Positions 25,726 through 35,200 of a DNA stretch of 64,000 bases are shown here, one piece after another (positions within the stretch are counted from its first letter, which is position 1; the number at the start of each line of letters is the position of its first letter). Location of the stretch: positions 2,356,001-2,420,000 of the forward strand of contig NZ_CP098805.1 in NCBI RefSeq assembly GCF_023821985.2, in the 5' to 3' direction. The translations under genes were made by a program, and so were the position numbers. The notes under the pieces are model-generated. The model searched no databases and was not told the DNA's origin. It saw only the letters and a list, made by a program, of their open reading frames with translations. The DNA comes from Dyadobacter chenhuakuii. GTDB lineage: Bacteria > Bacteroidota > Bacteroidia > Cytophagales > Spirosomataceae.

Positions 25726-27864
25726 ATGAAATTGTGTATTGCTGAAAAGCCAAGTGTTGCCAAAGACATTGCGGGAATCATCGGGGCCAATCAGCGCAGG
25801 GACGGTTATTATGAGGGGAATGGTTACCAGGTCACCTGGACATTCGGTCACTTCTGCACATTAAAAGAACCGCACGACTATACAGAACGCTGGAAATCAT
25901 GGCGGTTGGAAGACCTTCCCATGATCCCGTCCAGTTTCGGCATCAAGCTGATTGATAATGCGGGGGCGATGAAGCAATTTGCGGTGATTGAAAGTCTAGT
26001 CAGCAAATGTGAGGAAGTGATCAACTGCGGGGATGCAGGCCAGGAAGGTGAGCTGATCCAGCGCTGGGTATTGCTGAAAGCCAAATGCACCGTTCCCGTG
26101 AAACGCCTCTGGATCTCTTCGCTTACCGAACAAGCGATTCGCGAAGGTTTTGAAAAACTCAAAGACAGCGCACTTTATAACAACTTATATGCAGCAGGCA
26201 GCGCACGTGCCATCGGCGACTGGCTGCTGGGCATGAACGCGACACGCCTTTTTACCAAAAAATTTGGTCAGGGAAAGGTCGTCCTGAGCATTGGCCGTGT
26301 GCAAACGCCTACGCTCGCATTGATCGTTCAGCGTCAGAAGGAGATCAATGCATTTGTTTCGGAAGAATATTGGGAATTAAAAACCATTTACCGCGAAACG
26401 GAATTTACGGCCACCATTGACCGTATCAGGAGTGAAGAAAAGGCAAACAAAGGCCTCGCCTATTTGCTGATGCATGATTTTGAAATAACATCATTTGAAA
26501 AAAAGGAAGGAAAAGAAGGAAATCCAAGGCTCTTCGACCTGACTTCACTCCAAGTGGAAGCCAACAAAAAGTTTGGCTATTCCGCCGAGGATACATTAAA
26601 GCACATTCAAAATCTCTACGAAAAGAAGTTCGTGACTTACCCGCGGGTGGACACAACCTATCTTTCCGAAGATCTGCATCCCAGAGTAGAGGGCATATTG
26701 AGGCAGCTCACTTACTATGCGCAACTGACCGCGCCGCTTTTGGAGAAACCAATCCCAAAATCGAAAACGGTTTTTGATGATAAGAAAGTAACGGATCACC
26801 ACGCCATCATTCCTACCGGCGTTTTGCCCGGTAACATCAGCCCGGAAGAAAAGCGCATTTACGACCTGATCGCCCGCCGGTTTATCGCTGTTTTTTATCC
26901 GGAATGTAAGGTTTCAAACACAACGGTGCTGGGAATGGTGGGACAAGTTGAATTCAAAGCAACAGGGAAGCAGATTCTGGAACCGGGCTGGCGCGCTGTT
27001 TACGCCAATGATGCCAGCGCGAAAAAAGAGGCAGCGGAAGAGGAAAAGCTGATGCCCAACTTCGAAGTGGGCGAAAGAGGCCCGCACGAGCCGCGCGTGC
27101 ATCAGGGAAAAACCACGCCGCCCAAAGCTTACACGGAAGCCACATTGCTGAGAGCTATGGAAACGGCCGGAAAGCAGGTGGAGGATGAGGAAATGCGCGA
27201 GCTTATGAAAGACAACGGCATCGGAAGGCCGTCCACCCGTGCCAACATTATCGAAACGCTTTTTAAAAGACGTTATATTGAGAAGAAAAAAAAGAATATT
27301 CTGGCCACACAGACGGGCATCGACCTCATTGACACCATTCAGAATGAACTCCTGAAAAGTGCCGAGCTTACGGGAAACTGGGAACGGAAATTGCGGCTGA
27401 TTGAAAAGGGCGACTATTCGATGGAAACATTCAAACAGGAGCTGATCCAGATGGTTGTGGAGCTGACCAACGAAGTGAAGAACAACCGCGGACGTGCGAT
27501 CAGCATTGCCGAAGAATTGCCCGTTGTGGTCGAAAAGGAGGAAAAAGAAAAGAAACCGGCCAAGCCCCGCGAGCCGAAAGAGCCTAAGGAAGAAATCAAA
27601 ATTGAAGCGCTTACCTGTCCGAAATGCAAAGAGCAATTGCTCAAAAAAGGAAAAACCGCTTACGGCTGTTCCAATTTCAGCGTATGCGGTTTTAAAATTC
27701 CGTTTGAGTTTTTAGGTAAAAAACTTACGGACAAACATGTATATGACCTGCTAAGCAAAGGCAAAACCGCCAAAATTAAAGGACTGCAAATCCCCGGCAA
27801 CCCTGAAACCACCGACGCCAGGCTGGTCATGAATGGTGATTTCAATTTTGAAGTGGCTAGGTGA
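25726..27864 (+). CDS. topB: DNA topoisomerase III (type IA)
   Basis: Relaxes negative supercoils and decatenates DNA by single-strand passage. The protein has 712 residues. The Toprim domain (about 1-150) opens MKLCIAEKPSVAKDIAG with Glu7 and has NCGDAGQEGELIQRW metal ligands. The type IA core has SIGRVQTPTLALIV and the catalytic KFVTYPRVDTTYLSE with Tyr305. After the core (KDNGIGRPSTRANIIETL) there is a Lys/Glu-rich linker (about 595-625) and a C-terminal zinc finger (from Cys631, CPKC then GCSNFSVCGF). It stands alone, with no conjugation or integrase genes nearby, so I treat it as the chromosomal copy. Its last codons are duplicated just past the stop. Confidence 0.97.
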   Translation: MKLCIAEKPSVAKDIAGIIGANQRRDGYYEGNGYQVTWTFGHFCTLKEPHDYTERWKSWRLEDLPMIPSSFGIKLIDNAGAMKQFAVIESLVSKCEEVINCGDAGQEGELIQRWVLLKAKCTVPVKRLWISSLTEQAIREGFEKLKDSALYNNLYAAGSARAIGDWLLGMNATRLFTKKFGQGKVVLSIGRVQTPTLALIVQRQKEINAFVSEEYWELKTIYRETEFTATIDRIRSEEKANKGLAYLLMHDFEITSFEKKEGKEGNPRLFDLTSLQVEANKKFGYSAEDTLKHIQNLYEKKFVTYPRVDTTYLSEDLHPRVEGILRQLTYYAQLTAPLLEKPIPKSKTVFDDKKVTDHHAIIPTGVLPGNISPEEKRIYDLIARRFIAVFYPECKVSNTTVLGMVGQVEFKATGKQILEPGWRAVYANDASAKKEAAEEEKLMPNFEVGERGPHEPRVHQGKTTPPKAYTEATLLRAMETAGKQVEDEEMRELMKDNGIGRPSTRANIIETLFKRRYIEKKKKNILATQTGIDLIDTIQNELLKSAELTGNWERKLRLIEKGDYSMETFKQELIQMVVELTNEVKNNRGRAISIAEELPVVVEKEEKEKKPAKPREPKEPKEEIKIEALTCPKCKEQLLKKGKTAYGCSNFSVCGFKIPFEFLGKKLTDKHVYDLLSKGKTAKIKGLQIPGNPETTDARLVMNGDFNFEVAR

Positions 27865-27893
27865 TGCAGCTTTGAAGTGGCTAGATATGCAGC
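27847..27893 (+). repeat. 24-bp tandem duplication of the topB 3' end
   Basis: TTTGAAGTGGCTAG at 27847-27860 recurs at 27871-27884, each followed by (G)TGATGCAGC or ATATGCAGC. The first copy encodes the last residues of TopB and the stop; the second is untranslated. Confidence 0.7.
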
Positions 27894-27903
27894 CTTCTTC
27901 CCC

Positions 27904-28146
27904 TTACATCGGCGTATTCGGCGTTTCGACAGTCGGCAACTGGAATGAAATCCCTGAAATCTGGCATAATGCGAGGAATTCCGAAAGACTGGGCAGCTGC
28001 TCACCATTGAAGATCCTTCCTACAATTTCCTGGCTCAGCCCCGCTTCTTCCAAAGCATTACCATTATTAATTCCCTTTGCTTCAATTAGTTGCCTCATCT
28101 CAGCGACCAGTGCTTTTGCCTGATCTTCGTAAATTGTGGTTTCCAT
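27904..28146 (-). CDS. Small HTH-like protein (Cro/C1-type fold suspected)
   Basis: An 80-residue protein from the ATG at 28146 (METTIYEDQAKALVAEMRQL). The middle, NGNALEEAGLSQEIVGRIFN followed by PSLSEFLALCQISGISF, resembles the helix 2-turn-helix 3 and helix 4-5 pattern of Cro/C1 regulators, but the match is by eye. A longer in-frame start at 28212 is possible but adds an unlike stretch. It converges with topB (39-bp gap) and diverges from the aldo/keto reductase, whose expression it could influence. Confidence 0.6.
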   Translation of the reverse strand: METTIYEDQAKALVAEMRQLIEAKGINNGNALEEAGLSQEIVGRIFNGEQLPSLSEFLALCQISGISFQLPTVETPNTPM

Positions 28147-28313
28147 TTTTTCTGAACATTGATTTAAATGATTTGGAACAAAACTGTGCCAAATTATGCC
28201 CAGGCGTGACATTTTTGATTTCTCAATTAATTAAGCATTAACATGCGCATCATGGCGAATCAAATCATCAAACTGCGGGTTAATGTTTAATAATCATTAA
28301 CAAATCACAAACT

Positions 28314-29156
28314 ATGAGCACATCCATTGCAGAGACATTCCGCGTTGGCGGGGAAATTGAGATAAAAAGGCTGGGTTATGGCGGCATGCAGCTCACAGGA
28401 AAGGGCGTCTGGGGCGAAGTTGCTGATCGGGAAAATGGCAAAAAGGTGTTAAAAGCCGCCGTTGAAGCAGGAGTAAACTTCATCGATACAGCCGATTCTT
28501 ACGGCCCGCATACCAACGAAGTCCTGATCGCAGACGCACTGCACCCCTATCCGCTTGACCTGCTGATCGCGACAAAAGGTGGCTTCGACCGCACCGGCCC
28601 GAACCAATGGGTTACCAACGGAGATCCGAAACACATCCGTGAGGCAATTGATGGCAGCTTAAAACGCTTGAAAGTCGAGAAAATCGATCTTTGGCAATTG
28701 CACCGTTTCGATCCGAAATTCCCTGTTGAAGAGACGCTGGCACCTGTTGTAGAAGCCGTTCAGGCTGGTAAGATTCGTTACGTAGGACTTTCAGAAGTGA
28801 ATGTTGAACAGATTCAGCGCGCTGAAAAAGTGATCGAAATCGTTTCTGTTCAAAACCTGTACAACCTGGGTGACCGCAAATGGGAAGAAGTCGTTGATTA
28901 CACCGAGCAGCAGGGCATGGCTTTCATCCCCTGGTATCCGCTCGCATCCGGCCCGAACAAGCTACAATCCAAAATCGCACAGATCGCTGAGAAGCACGGC
29001 GCTACAACATCGCAGATCGCATTAGCCTGGCTATTGAAACGAGCTCCACACATTCTCCTCATCCCCGGCACCAGCTCGCTGGAACATTTAAAAGAAAACA
29101 TGGGCGCAGCGAACATTACATTGTCCGATGAGGACTTTGAAGCGCTGTCGAAGTAG
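28314..29156 (+). CDS. Aldo/keto reductase
   Basis: NADPH-dependent oxidoreductase with a TIM-barrel fold, 280 residues. Typical motifs are GGMQLTGKGVWGE, FIDTADSYGPHTNEVL (catalytic Asp and Tyr), LLIATKGGFDR (Lys), KIDLWQLHRFDPKFPVEET (His), YVGLSEVNVEQI, SVQNLYNLGDR and the cofactor segment LLIPGTSSLEHLKENMGA. It is nearest in form to the pyridoxal or oxidoreductase-like bacterial AKRs. The substrate is unknown. The repeat block begins just after its stop. Confidence 0.93.
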   Translation: MSTSIAETFRVGGEIEIKRLGYGGMQLTGKGVWGEVADRENGKKVLKAAVEAGVNFIDTADSYGPHTNEVLIADALHPYPLDLLIATKGGFDRTGPNQWVTNGDPKHIREAIDGSLKRLKVEKIDLWQLHRFDPKFPVEETLAPVVEAVQAGKIRYVGLSEVNVEQIQRAEKVIEIVSVQNLYNLGDRKWEEVVDYTEQQGMAFIPWYPLASGPNKLQSKIAQIAEKHGATTSQIALAWLLKRAPHILLIPGTSSLEHLKENMGAANITLSDEDFEALSK

Positions 29157-29169
29157 AAAGGCGCAATTG

Positions 29170-29656
29170 ACGAACGGAAAGTTGTTACATGCCTCCGGCA
29201 TTTATTCAATGTGCCCCGTCTGTTGTTTTCTACCGATATGGCATGCCTCCGGCATTTTCATTTTCAGAAATCCCGGAGGGAGGCAATATTGGTAGAGATT
29301 GACGTACGGAGAGTTGTTACATGCCTCCGGCATTTATTCAATGTGCCCGGTTTGCTGTTTTCTACCGATGTGGCATGCCTCCGGCATTTTCATTTTCAGA
29401 AATCCCGGAGGGATGTAATATCGGTAGAGATTGACGGGCGGAGAGTTGTTACATGCCTCCGGCATTTATTCAATGTGCCCGATTTGTTGTTTTCTACCGA
29501 TATGGCATGCCTCCGGCATTTTGCTATTTCAGAAATGCCAGAGGCATGCAATATTGGTAGCAAAGTTATTTTGCATGCAATCAAATCCCGGAGAGATGCA
29601 ATATTGGTAGCAAAGTTATCTTGCATGTAATTAAATCCCGGAGGGATGCAACGATG
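29170..29656. repeat. Dispersed-type intergenic repeat block: 132-bp and 50-bp tandem units
   Basis: Units of 132 bp start with GTTGTTACATGCCTCCGGCA at 29181, 29313 and 29445 (three copies, the third diverging at its end). From 29546 a second, 50-bp unit (ATGCAATATTGGTAGCAAAG) starts at 29546 and 29596, with a partial at 29646. Each unit is built from short palindromes (ATGCCTCCGGCAT) and the line AAATCCCGGAGGGATG. This looks like a REP-like, non-coding Bacteroidota repeat. A 139-codon plus-strand ORF crosses it only because 132 is a multiple of 3. Confidence 0.85.
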
Positions 29657-29679
29657 TACCTGACGATTTTTACCTATGA

Positions 29680-30873
29680 TCAACTCAAAGCCGCCACATT
29701 CTGCGCGTTCTTTTGCGCTTTCAATGCAAGCTCTGTGGCTAGAAAACAATGTTCCTGCGACATGGCGGTTTCTGTTCTGTTGAGGACGTCGTCTACGAGT
29801 TGGCGGCCGTAGGGAAGTTCTACTTTGCTGCAATCGATGTATTGTGTTTCCTTGTTATTGACCACAAAAAGGTGGTTTCCACCTTCGCGGCCGGCAATGT
29901 CGATGTTTTTGCGGATTTCGATGTAACCTTCCGTTCCTAGCACGGTTAAGCGGCCATCGCCCCAGGATTTGAGACCGTCTGGCGTAAACCAGTCGACACG
30001 GATATAGCCGGTGCCCCCGTTGCCGCGCAGCATTGCGTCACCAAAATCCTCAAACTTCGGATATTGGGGATGGTTGACATTACCAACCTGAGAGGCGACA
30101 ACTTCCGCTTTTGTGGATCCTGTGAAGAAAAGGAACTGGTCAAACTGGTGCGATGCAATGTCACAAATGATGCCACCGAAGCGTTTTTTGTCAAAAAACC
30201 ACTCCGGACGGGATTTGGGCGTCATGCGGTGTGGCCCGAGGCCGATTGTCTGCACCACTTTTCCGATCACGCCTTCTTTGATCAATTCTCCGGCCTTAAT
30301 GGTCGCGCGGTTTTCCAGGCGCTCGCTGTACATAATGGAATAAATGCGTTTGGTATCCTTTTGCACTTTGCGCACCTGCGCGAGCTGTTCCAATGTGGTT
30401 ATGCCCGGCTTATCAACCATATAATCCTTTCCGCTTTTCATCACACGAATGCCCAGCGGTGCGCGTTCGTCGGGAATGCCGGAACTTAGGATGAGCTGAA
30501 TGGATTTGTCATCCAGGATTTCCGCTTCGCTTTTTGCTTGCTTGGCTTGCGGGTAACGCTTGGCGAATGCCGCTGCTAAGTCCTCTTCTTTGGCATAAAA
30601 CGAAACCAGCTCACCGCCGCCCCGCGTAACCGCCTCCACCTGACCGTAAATGTGACCGTGGTTCATTCCAATCACAGAAAACTTAATTCTGGGCGGCATA
30701 TCAGGCGTTAAGGGCTCTCTCACGGGACGCGCCAAAGCGGATGCGGAAGCGTTTTCGGCCCGGCCGGGTGCGGCCCAGCCGGGTGCGGCCAGGCCGGGTA
30801 ACAACATAATTCCAGCGGCTGTGCTTACTGAATTCCGGATGAACTGGCGGCGGTTATCGTCTGATTCTTTCAT
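29680..30873 (-). CDS. Tat-exported Gfo/Idh/MocA family oxidoreductase
   Basis: Second exported Gfo/Idh/MocA protein, 397 residues. The N-terminus MKESDDNRRQFIRNSVSTAA is a Tat signal, followed by an unusual Pro-Gly-Ala repeat linker (LAAPGWAAPGRAEN). Rossmann and catalytic features are SVIGMNHGHIYGQVEAV, ILSSGIPDERAPL, DYMVDKPGITTLEQL (DKP in place of the usual EKP) and GGIICDIASHQFDQFLFFTG. Substrate is probably a sugar or cyclitol derivative. The gene stands between the repeat block and the DUF481 gene, 119 nt downstream of the latter, on the same strand. Confidence 0.9.
   Translation of the reverse strand: MKESDDNRRQFIRNSVSTAAGIMLLPGLAAPGWAAPGRAENASASALARPVREPLTPDMPPRIKFSVIGMNHGHIYGQVEAVTRGGGELVSFYAKEEDLAAAFAKRYPQAKQAKSEAEILDDKSIQLILSSGIPDERAPLGIRVMKSGKDYMVDKPGITTLEQLAQVRKVQKDTKRIYSIMYSERLENRATIKAGELIKEGVIGKVVQTIGLGPHRMTPKSRPEWFFDKKRFGGIICDIASHQFDQFLFFTGSTKAEVVASQVGNVNHPQYPKFEDFGDAMLRGNGGTGYIRVDWFTPDGLKSWGDGRLTVLGTEGYIEIRKNIDIAGREGGNHLFVVNNKETQYIDCSKVELPYGRQLVDDVLNRTETAMSQEHCFLATELALKAQKNAQNVAALS
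30756..30800 (-). repeat. Three 15-bp GC-rich tandem units in a Tat-signal linker
   Basis: CGGCC(C/A)(G/A)GCCGGGT(G/A) units at 30756-30770, 30771-30785 and 30786-30800 (plus-strand reading) encode PGLAA-PGWAA-PGRAE just after the signal of the Gfo/Idh/MocA protein. Slippage in this tract would change linker length by five residues. Confidence 0.75.
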
Positions 30874-30992
30874 GTCAAGGTTGGAAAATTGTGATTATAT
30901 ACAAAGCACATTTTATGCATATATAATGTACCGCAACCATGGACATCATTATGCCTCTTTTTCCCTGACAAGCGCCGGGCCCGCCAACGCAT

Positions 30993-31808
30993 TTATTTAT
31001 TCCCCACGGAGACCCCGAACGTGATCCGCGAATCATTGCGTTTGCGGGTGGCTTCTACGACACTTTCATATGAGTTTTCGAAGCTGGTCCGCAATGTTAC
31101 CCATTTGTTCAGAGGCAGTTCGAAGGAAATGATCGTGTTCCAGCGGAGGTTTGAAAAATCATTCAAAGCCGGTTGCAGGAATGTAAGGTGGTTAATCCGA
31201 ATTTTATCCTGTAACAGCGAATGCTTGCCTTTTACCCGAAATGAATTCCTGATCGTGCTCACCGTTGAAATTTCCTGGAAATTGGTGGATTCATAAAGGA
31301 TCGCATTGGTCAGGCTCATGTCATTGGATTTGTTCCTGATGAGGCGGTAACCTATCCCTGCACCTGCCATCTGACGCAAATCGATGCGGCGCAGATTGCT
31401 GGTTTCCAAAGCACCCAGCCCAAACGCATAGGTTCGCCGCTTTTTGAAAACGTCTACGAAAAGGTCAACATAACTATCCCTTTCTGCGAGGATACCACTT
31501 TGCTTTCCGTAAGTAAAGCGTGGGTTGGTGGCCACATTAATGGCAGGTCCGCTGAATGTGAGCTCTGCCCTGAGCACGACAAGGCTGCGGTTTACATTTC
31601 CCCGCGCAAAATTCCCGTCACCGATAAAGCGGTAACGAATGGTGTCGAACAATGGAGGCGGAGGCTTTACGGCGCTATCCGGTTTGACCGACAGCACTGA
31701 GTCGAGTGGAACGGCCTGCGGGGAGCCGGATGACGGCTGCTGCGCATGAGCTAGAATTGTTGAAATGAACAAAAAGAAAGCGACAAGCTTTGTGAAATTT
31801 AACCCCAT
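30993..31808 (-). CDS. DUF481-type outer-membrane beta-barrel protein
   Basis: Predicted outer-membrane barrel of 271 residues, similar in character to YdiY (DUF481). A signal peptide (MGLNFTKLVAFFLFISTILAHAQ) is followed by a Pro-rich N-terminal part (about 24-60) and then repeated amphipathic strands: GDGNFARGNVNRSLVVLRAE, NPRFTYGKQSGILAERDSYV, AFGLGALETSNLRRI, GAGIGYRLI and a last strand SRITFGVSVGNK. rpiB ends 2 nt upstream of its ATG, so the two are one transcript, an odd pairing of a cytosolic enzyme with a surface protein. Function is unknown. Confidence 0.78.
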   Translation of the reverse strand: MGLNFTKLVAFFLFISTILAHAQQPSSGSPQAVPLDSVLSVKPDSAVKPPPPLFDTIRYRFIGDGNFARGNVNRSLVVLRAELTFSGPAINVATNPRFTYGKQSGILAERDSYVDLFVDVFKKRRTYAFGLGALETSNLRRIDLRQMAGAGIGYRLIRNKSNDMSLTNAILYESTNFQEISTVSTIRNSFRVKGKHSLLQDKIRINHLTFLQPALNDFSNLRWNTIISFELPLNKWVTLRTSFENSYESVVEATRKRNDSRITFGVSVGNK

Positions 31809-31810
31809 AC

Positions 31811-32254
31811 TTATTTTTCTAATGCCTTAACCTTTCCTAACCTGCGTAAATGCCTCTCCTCGCCCGTAAAACGCGCATTAAGGTAAGATTCTACAAATTC
31901 CTGCGCCACCATATTCCCTGTGATGCGACCGCCCAGACAAAGCAGGTTCAGGTCGTCATCTTCCACACCCTGATGGGCCGAAAAGTGGTCATTAATCAAC
32001 GCTGCGCGAACGCCAGCAACCTTATTAGCCACCACAGAAGCGCCCACGCCGCTCCCGCAAACAGCGATGCCGCGTTCCACTTCCTTTTTCACAACGGCGT
32101 TGGCCAACGGAATCACAAAATCCGGATAATCGTCCTTGGAATCCATTTGATAGGCGCCAAAATCTGTTATATGATGCCCTTTTCCGATTAAATAGGTCTT
32201 CAAGAACTCTTTCAGTTCATATCCGCCGTGATCAGCAGCAAGTCCGATTTCCAT
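31811..32254 (-). CDS. rpiB: Ribose-5-phosphate isomerase B (RpiB/LacAB family)
   Basis: Interconverts ribulose 5-phosphate and ribose 5-phosphate in the pentose phosphate pathway. The 147 residues are the family length. The start MEIGLAADHGGYELKEFLK carries the catalytic/phosphate-binding DHGG region. GIAVCGSGVGASVVANKVAG contains the active-site Cys and the GxGVG anion loop, AALINDHFSA supplies the partner residues, and DDLNLLCLGGRITG is the C-terminal signature. Some members use allose or galactose 6-phosphates. It is divergent from the SNF2 gene (17 nt between the annotated starts). Confidence 0.95.
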   Translation of the reverse strand: MEIGLAADHGGYELKEFLKTYLIGKGHHITDFGAYQMDSKDDYPDFVIPLANAVVKKEVERGIAVCGSGVGASVVANKVAGVRAALINDHFSAHQGVEDDDLNLLCLGGRITGNMVAQEFVESYLNARFTGEERHLRRLGKVKALEK

Positions 32255-32271
32255 GTTGAGAATGATTTAAA

Positions 32272-35200
32272 ATGAATGTGCAAAATAGTTCATTAATTTG
32301 CCATATGAAAAAGAATGCCCCTGCCGACGCAGAAAACCAGCCAGCCCATAACTTTGTTTTTCAGGATTTCAATCTCGCAGATTTAACCACTACACACATC
32401 CTGCAAAACAGCGCTGAACTGCCTGCTACCGACCGGAGAGGCTTCTTTGACATCCAACCGCATGAAATTGATGTGGATTATGCTTCATTTAAAATCCCCG
32501 AGGCATTAACCGACCATTGTAAAGTCGTAGCCAGGCAAAACAGTCATTCGCTCACGGTTTATTGTGAATGCAGTAAGCCTAAGAAACGGCTGTGCGAGCA
32601 TCAGATCCAGGTTTTATATAATCTCAATAACAGAAAGGACCTGCGTGCATTTTTTGATAAAAAGCTGAGATTTGACAAAATACGAGTTGTTGCGCAGGAT
32701 TACGGCTTGGAGAACGAGACGGACCTGGATGCTTATTTCCAGCTGATTTATGCAAATAAGGAGCTGGAAATCAAGCCAAAGATGAAAGAGCTGATCCCGA
32801 TCAGCGCGTCATCGGTTTCGTTTTTAGAGAACCAATGGATCAACAAGTCTGCGATCGACATTCCGGGTTCAGCAGTGCAGAAGGAGAATTCGAAAACGAT
32901 TGTCGTCATTGGTCAGCATAAGTATTACGAGCATTTCTATTTCGAGATTCATGAAGCCGCAACTACGCGCGACGGAAAGCTTAAAAACCCGCTGACATTA
33001 ATAAATCCGCTGGACGCGATATGGAAAACGCAGGACGCGGACGTGATCAAGTTTTACACGGCCATTGCTTCTTTCCAGAATAATTTCCGGAAAAAGCAGG
33101 TGGATACCGATCTCGCGGGACTGAAAAGCATTGTCAGGAATCCGCACGGACTCGACTTTTTTTATCATAACCCGTTGATCTCCGAGAATGTCAGCGCAGC
33201 GTCACTGGTTTTGGTAAAACTGGAAAAATCGCCCGTTGATATGCATCTGAATATCGACCGCAAAGACCCGTTTTTCCAGATTTCGGGCCAACTGAGCCTG
33301 AATGGCGTTTCCCTGGATCTGGAATTGGTCAAGATGCGTTACGACTACTTTGTGTTGTATCTGGATGCTTTGCATTTGATTGACAATAAAGACATTCTGA
33401 AAACAGTTGAATTTTTCAGCCAGCACAATCAAAAAATCATCATTCATAACTCAAAGTTTGAAGAGTTCAGGCAAAACTTGCTTTCCAAGCTGGAATCGAA
33501 GATCCGGATCACTTATTCGTATCTGAAACCGGCCACGCAGGCGCAGAAAGAAGAACAGGGTTTTCATCTCGAAAATGAGAAGATCATTTACCTGGAAGAT
33601 TTCGGAAATTATGTAATGATCACGCCCGTCATGAAATACGGACGTGTGGAAGTGCCGGTTTTTTCCAAAAAACAGATTTATTCAGTCGATGCGCACGGCA
33701 ATCCGTTCAGCGTGCAAAGGGATGAAAGTGAAGAGCTCCGTTTTGCAAGTGCTATTATCCGCCAACATCCTGATTTTGAGGATCAGCTGGGCAGGGAATT
33801 CTTTTATTTGTATAAAGAATGCTTCCTGAACGAGTCCTGGTTTCTGAACACATTTGAGGAATGGAGAGACCAGAAAATAACGGTGCTCGGATTTGATAAA
33901 CTAACAAAAATCCGGCTTAATCCGAACCGCGCGCAAGTGTCTGTGCATGTGATCAGCGGCATAAACTGGTTCAATACAACTGCGGGTGTGCGGTTTGGAA
34001 ATCAGAAGGTTACCTTAAAAAATCTGCATAAGGCGGTTAAAAATAGAACGAAATATGTGCAGCTGGACGACGGCTCTCAGGGCATTTTGCCGGATGAATG
34101 GATCGAGAAATTTGCTAAATTCTTTGAAGCCGGTGAAATTGTCGGGGATGTTATCCAGACATCAAAGATGAACTTTGCTTCGGTGAGTGAAATGTATGAT
34201 GCTGAGGCGCTTAGTATGGAAGTGAAAGAGCAGATTGCATTCTATAAATCCCGTTTTGCCGATTTTGAATCGATTGAAGCCGTGGAAGTGCCGGCGGATC
34301 TGAATGCATCGTTGCGCGAATATCAGAAACAGGGCCTTAACTGGCTGAATTTCCTGGATGAATTCGGGTTTGGCGGCTGCCTTGCGGATGATATGGGACT
34401 GGGCAAAACCTTGCAGATCATTGCCTTCATTCTAACGCAAAGGGATAAGGACGTTCAAAACACAAACCTGATTATTGTCCCTACGTCCCTGATATTCAAC
34501 TGGCTGGCGGAAATCGAAAAGTTTGCCCCGTCGCTCAAAGTCCTGACCATTTACGGCGCAGACCGCGTCAAGACCGTTTCTGACTTTGATAATTACGAGG
34601 TGATTTTGACTTCGTATGGCACATTGCTTTCGGATGTCAATTTTCTGAGGAAATATCATTTCAATTACATTGTCCTTGATGAATCGCAGGCCATTAAAAA
34701 CCCTGAATCACAGCGCTATAAGGCCGCAAGATTATTACAATCCCGGAACAAGCTTGTGCTGACGGGGACACCGATTGAAAACAATACATTCGACATTTAC
34801 GGCCAGCTTTCGTTTGCTTGCCCGGGCTTGCTAGGCAACAAAACGCAGTTCCGAAACCACTTTTCCATGCCTATTGACCGCTTCAAGGACAATGACAGGG
34901 CGCGCGAATTGCAAAAACGCATTGATCCGTTCATTTTAAGAAGGACTAAAAAGCAAGTGGCGACCGAGCTGCCGGATAAGACCGAAATGGTGATTTACTG
35001 TGAAATGGGCGAAGAGCAGCGCAAGGTTTACAATGCTTATGAGCTCGAATTTTATACATTTTTAAATACAAAAAACGAAGGCGACATTGCACGTGAGAGC
35101 TTGCATGTGTTGCAAGGGCTTACCAAGCTGCGCCAGATCTGCAACTCTCCTGCCCTGCTGAATGATCACCTTTATTATGGGAACGCGTCGGCCAAAATCG

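Noticed and set aside
25570..25851. 93-codon minus-strand ORF overlapping the topB start
   Set aside because: Overlaps 126 bases of topB, has no recognisable signal or domain and is in AT-rich intergenic sequence.
26914..27636. 240-codon minus-strand ORF opposite topB
   Set aside because: Lies wholly within topB coding sequence; Phe/Leu-rich text results from reverse complement of Lys/Glu-rich codons.
25726..27864. topB as a mark of an integrative conjugative element
   Set aside because: No relaxase, tra, integrase or att-like repeat is near, and composition is like the surroundings.
29211..29630. 139-codon plus-strand ORF across the repeat block
   Set aside because: It only reflects the 132-bp repeat period, a multiple of three; the protein is itself a tandem of repeat translations without domain or signal.
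29170..29656. CRISPR array
   Set aside because: Units are 132 and 50 bp with full-length similarity and no alternating short repeats and unique spacers; no cas genes in the window.
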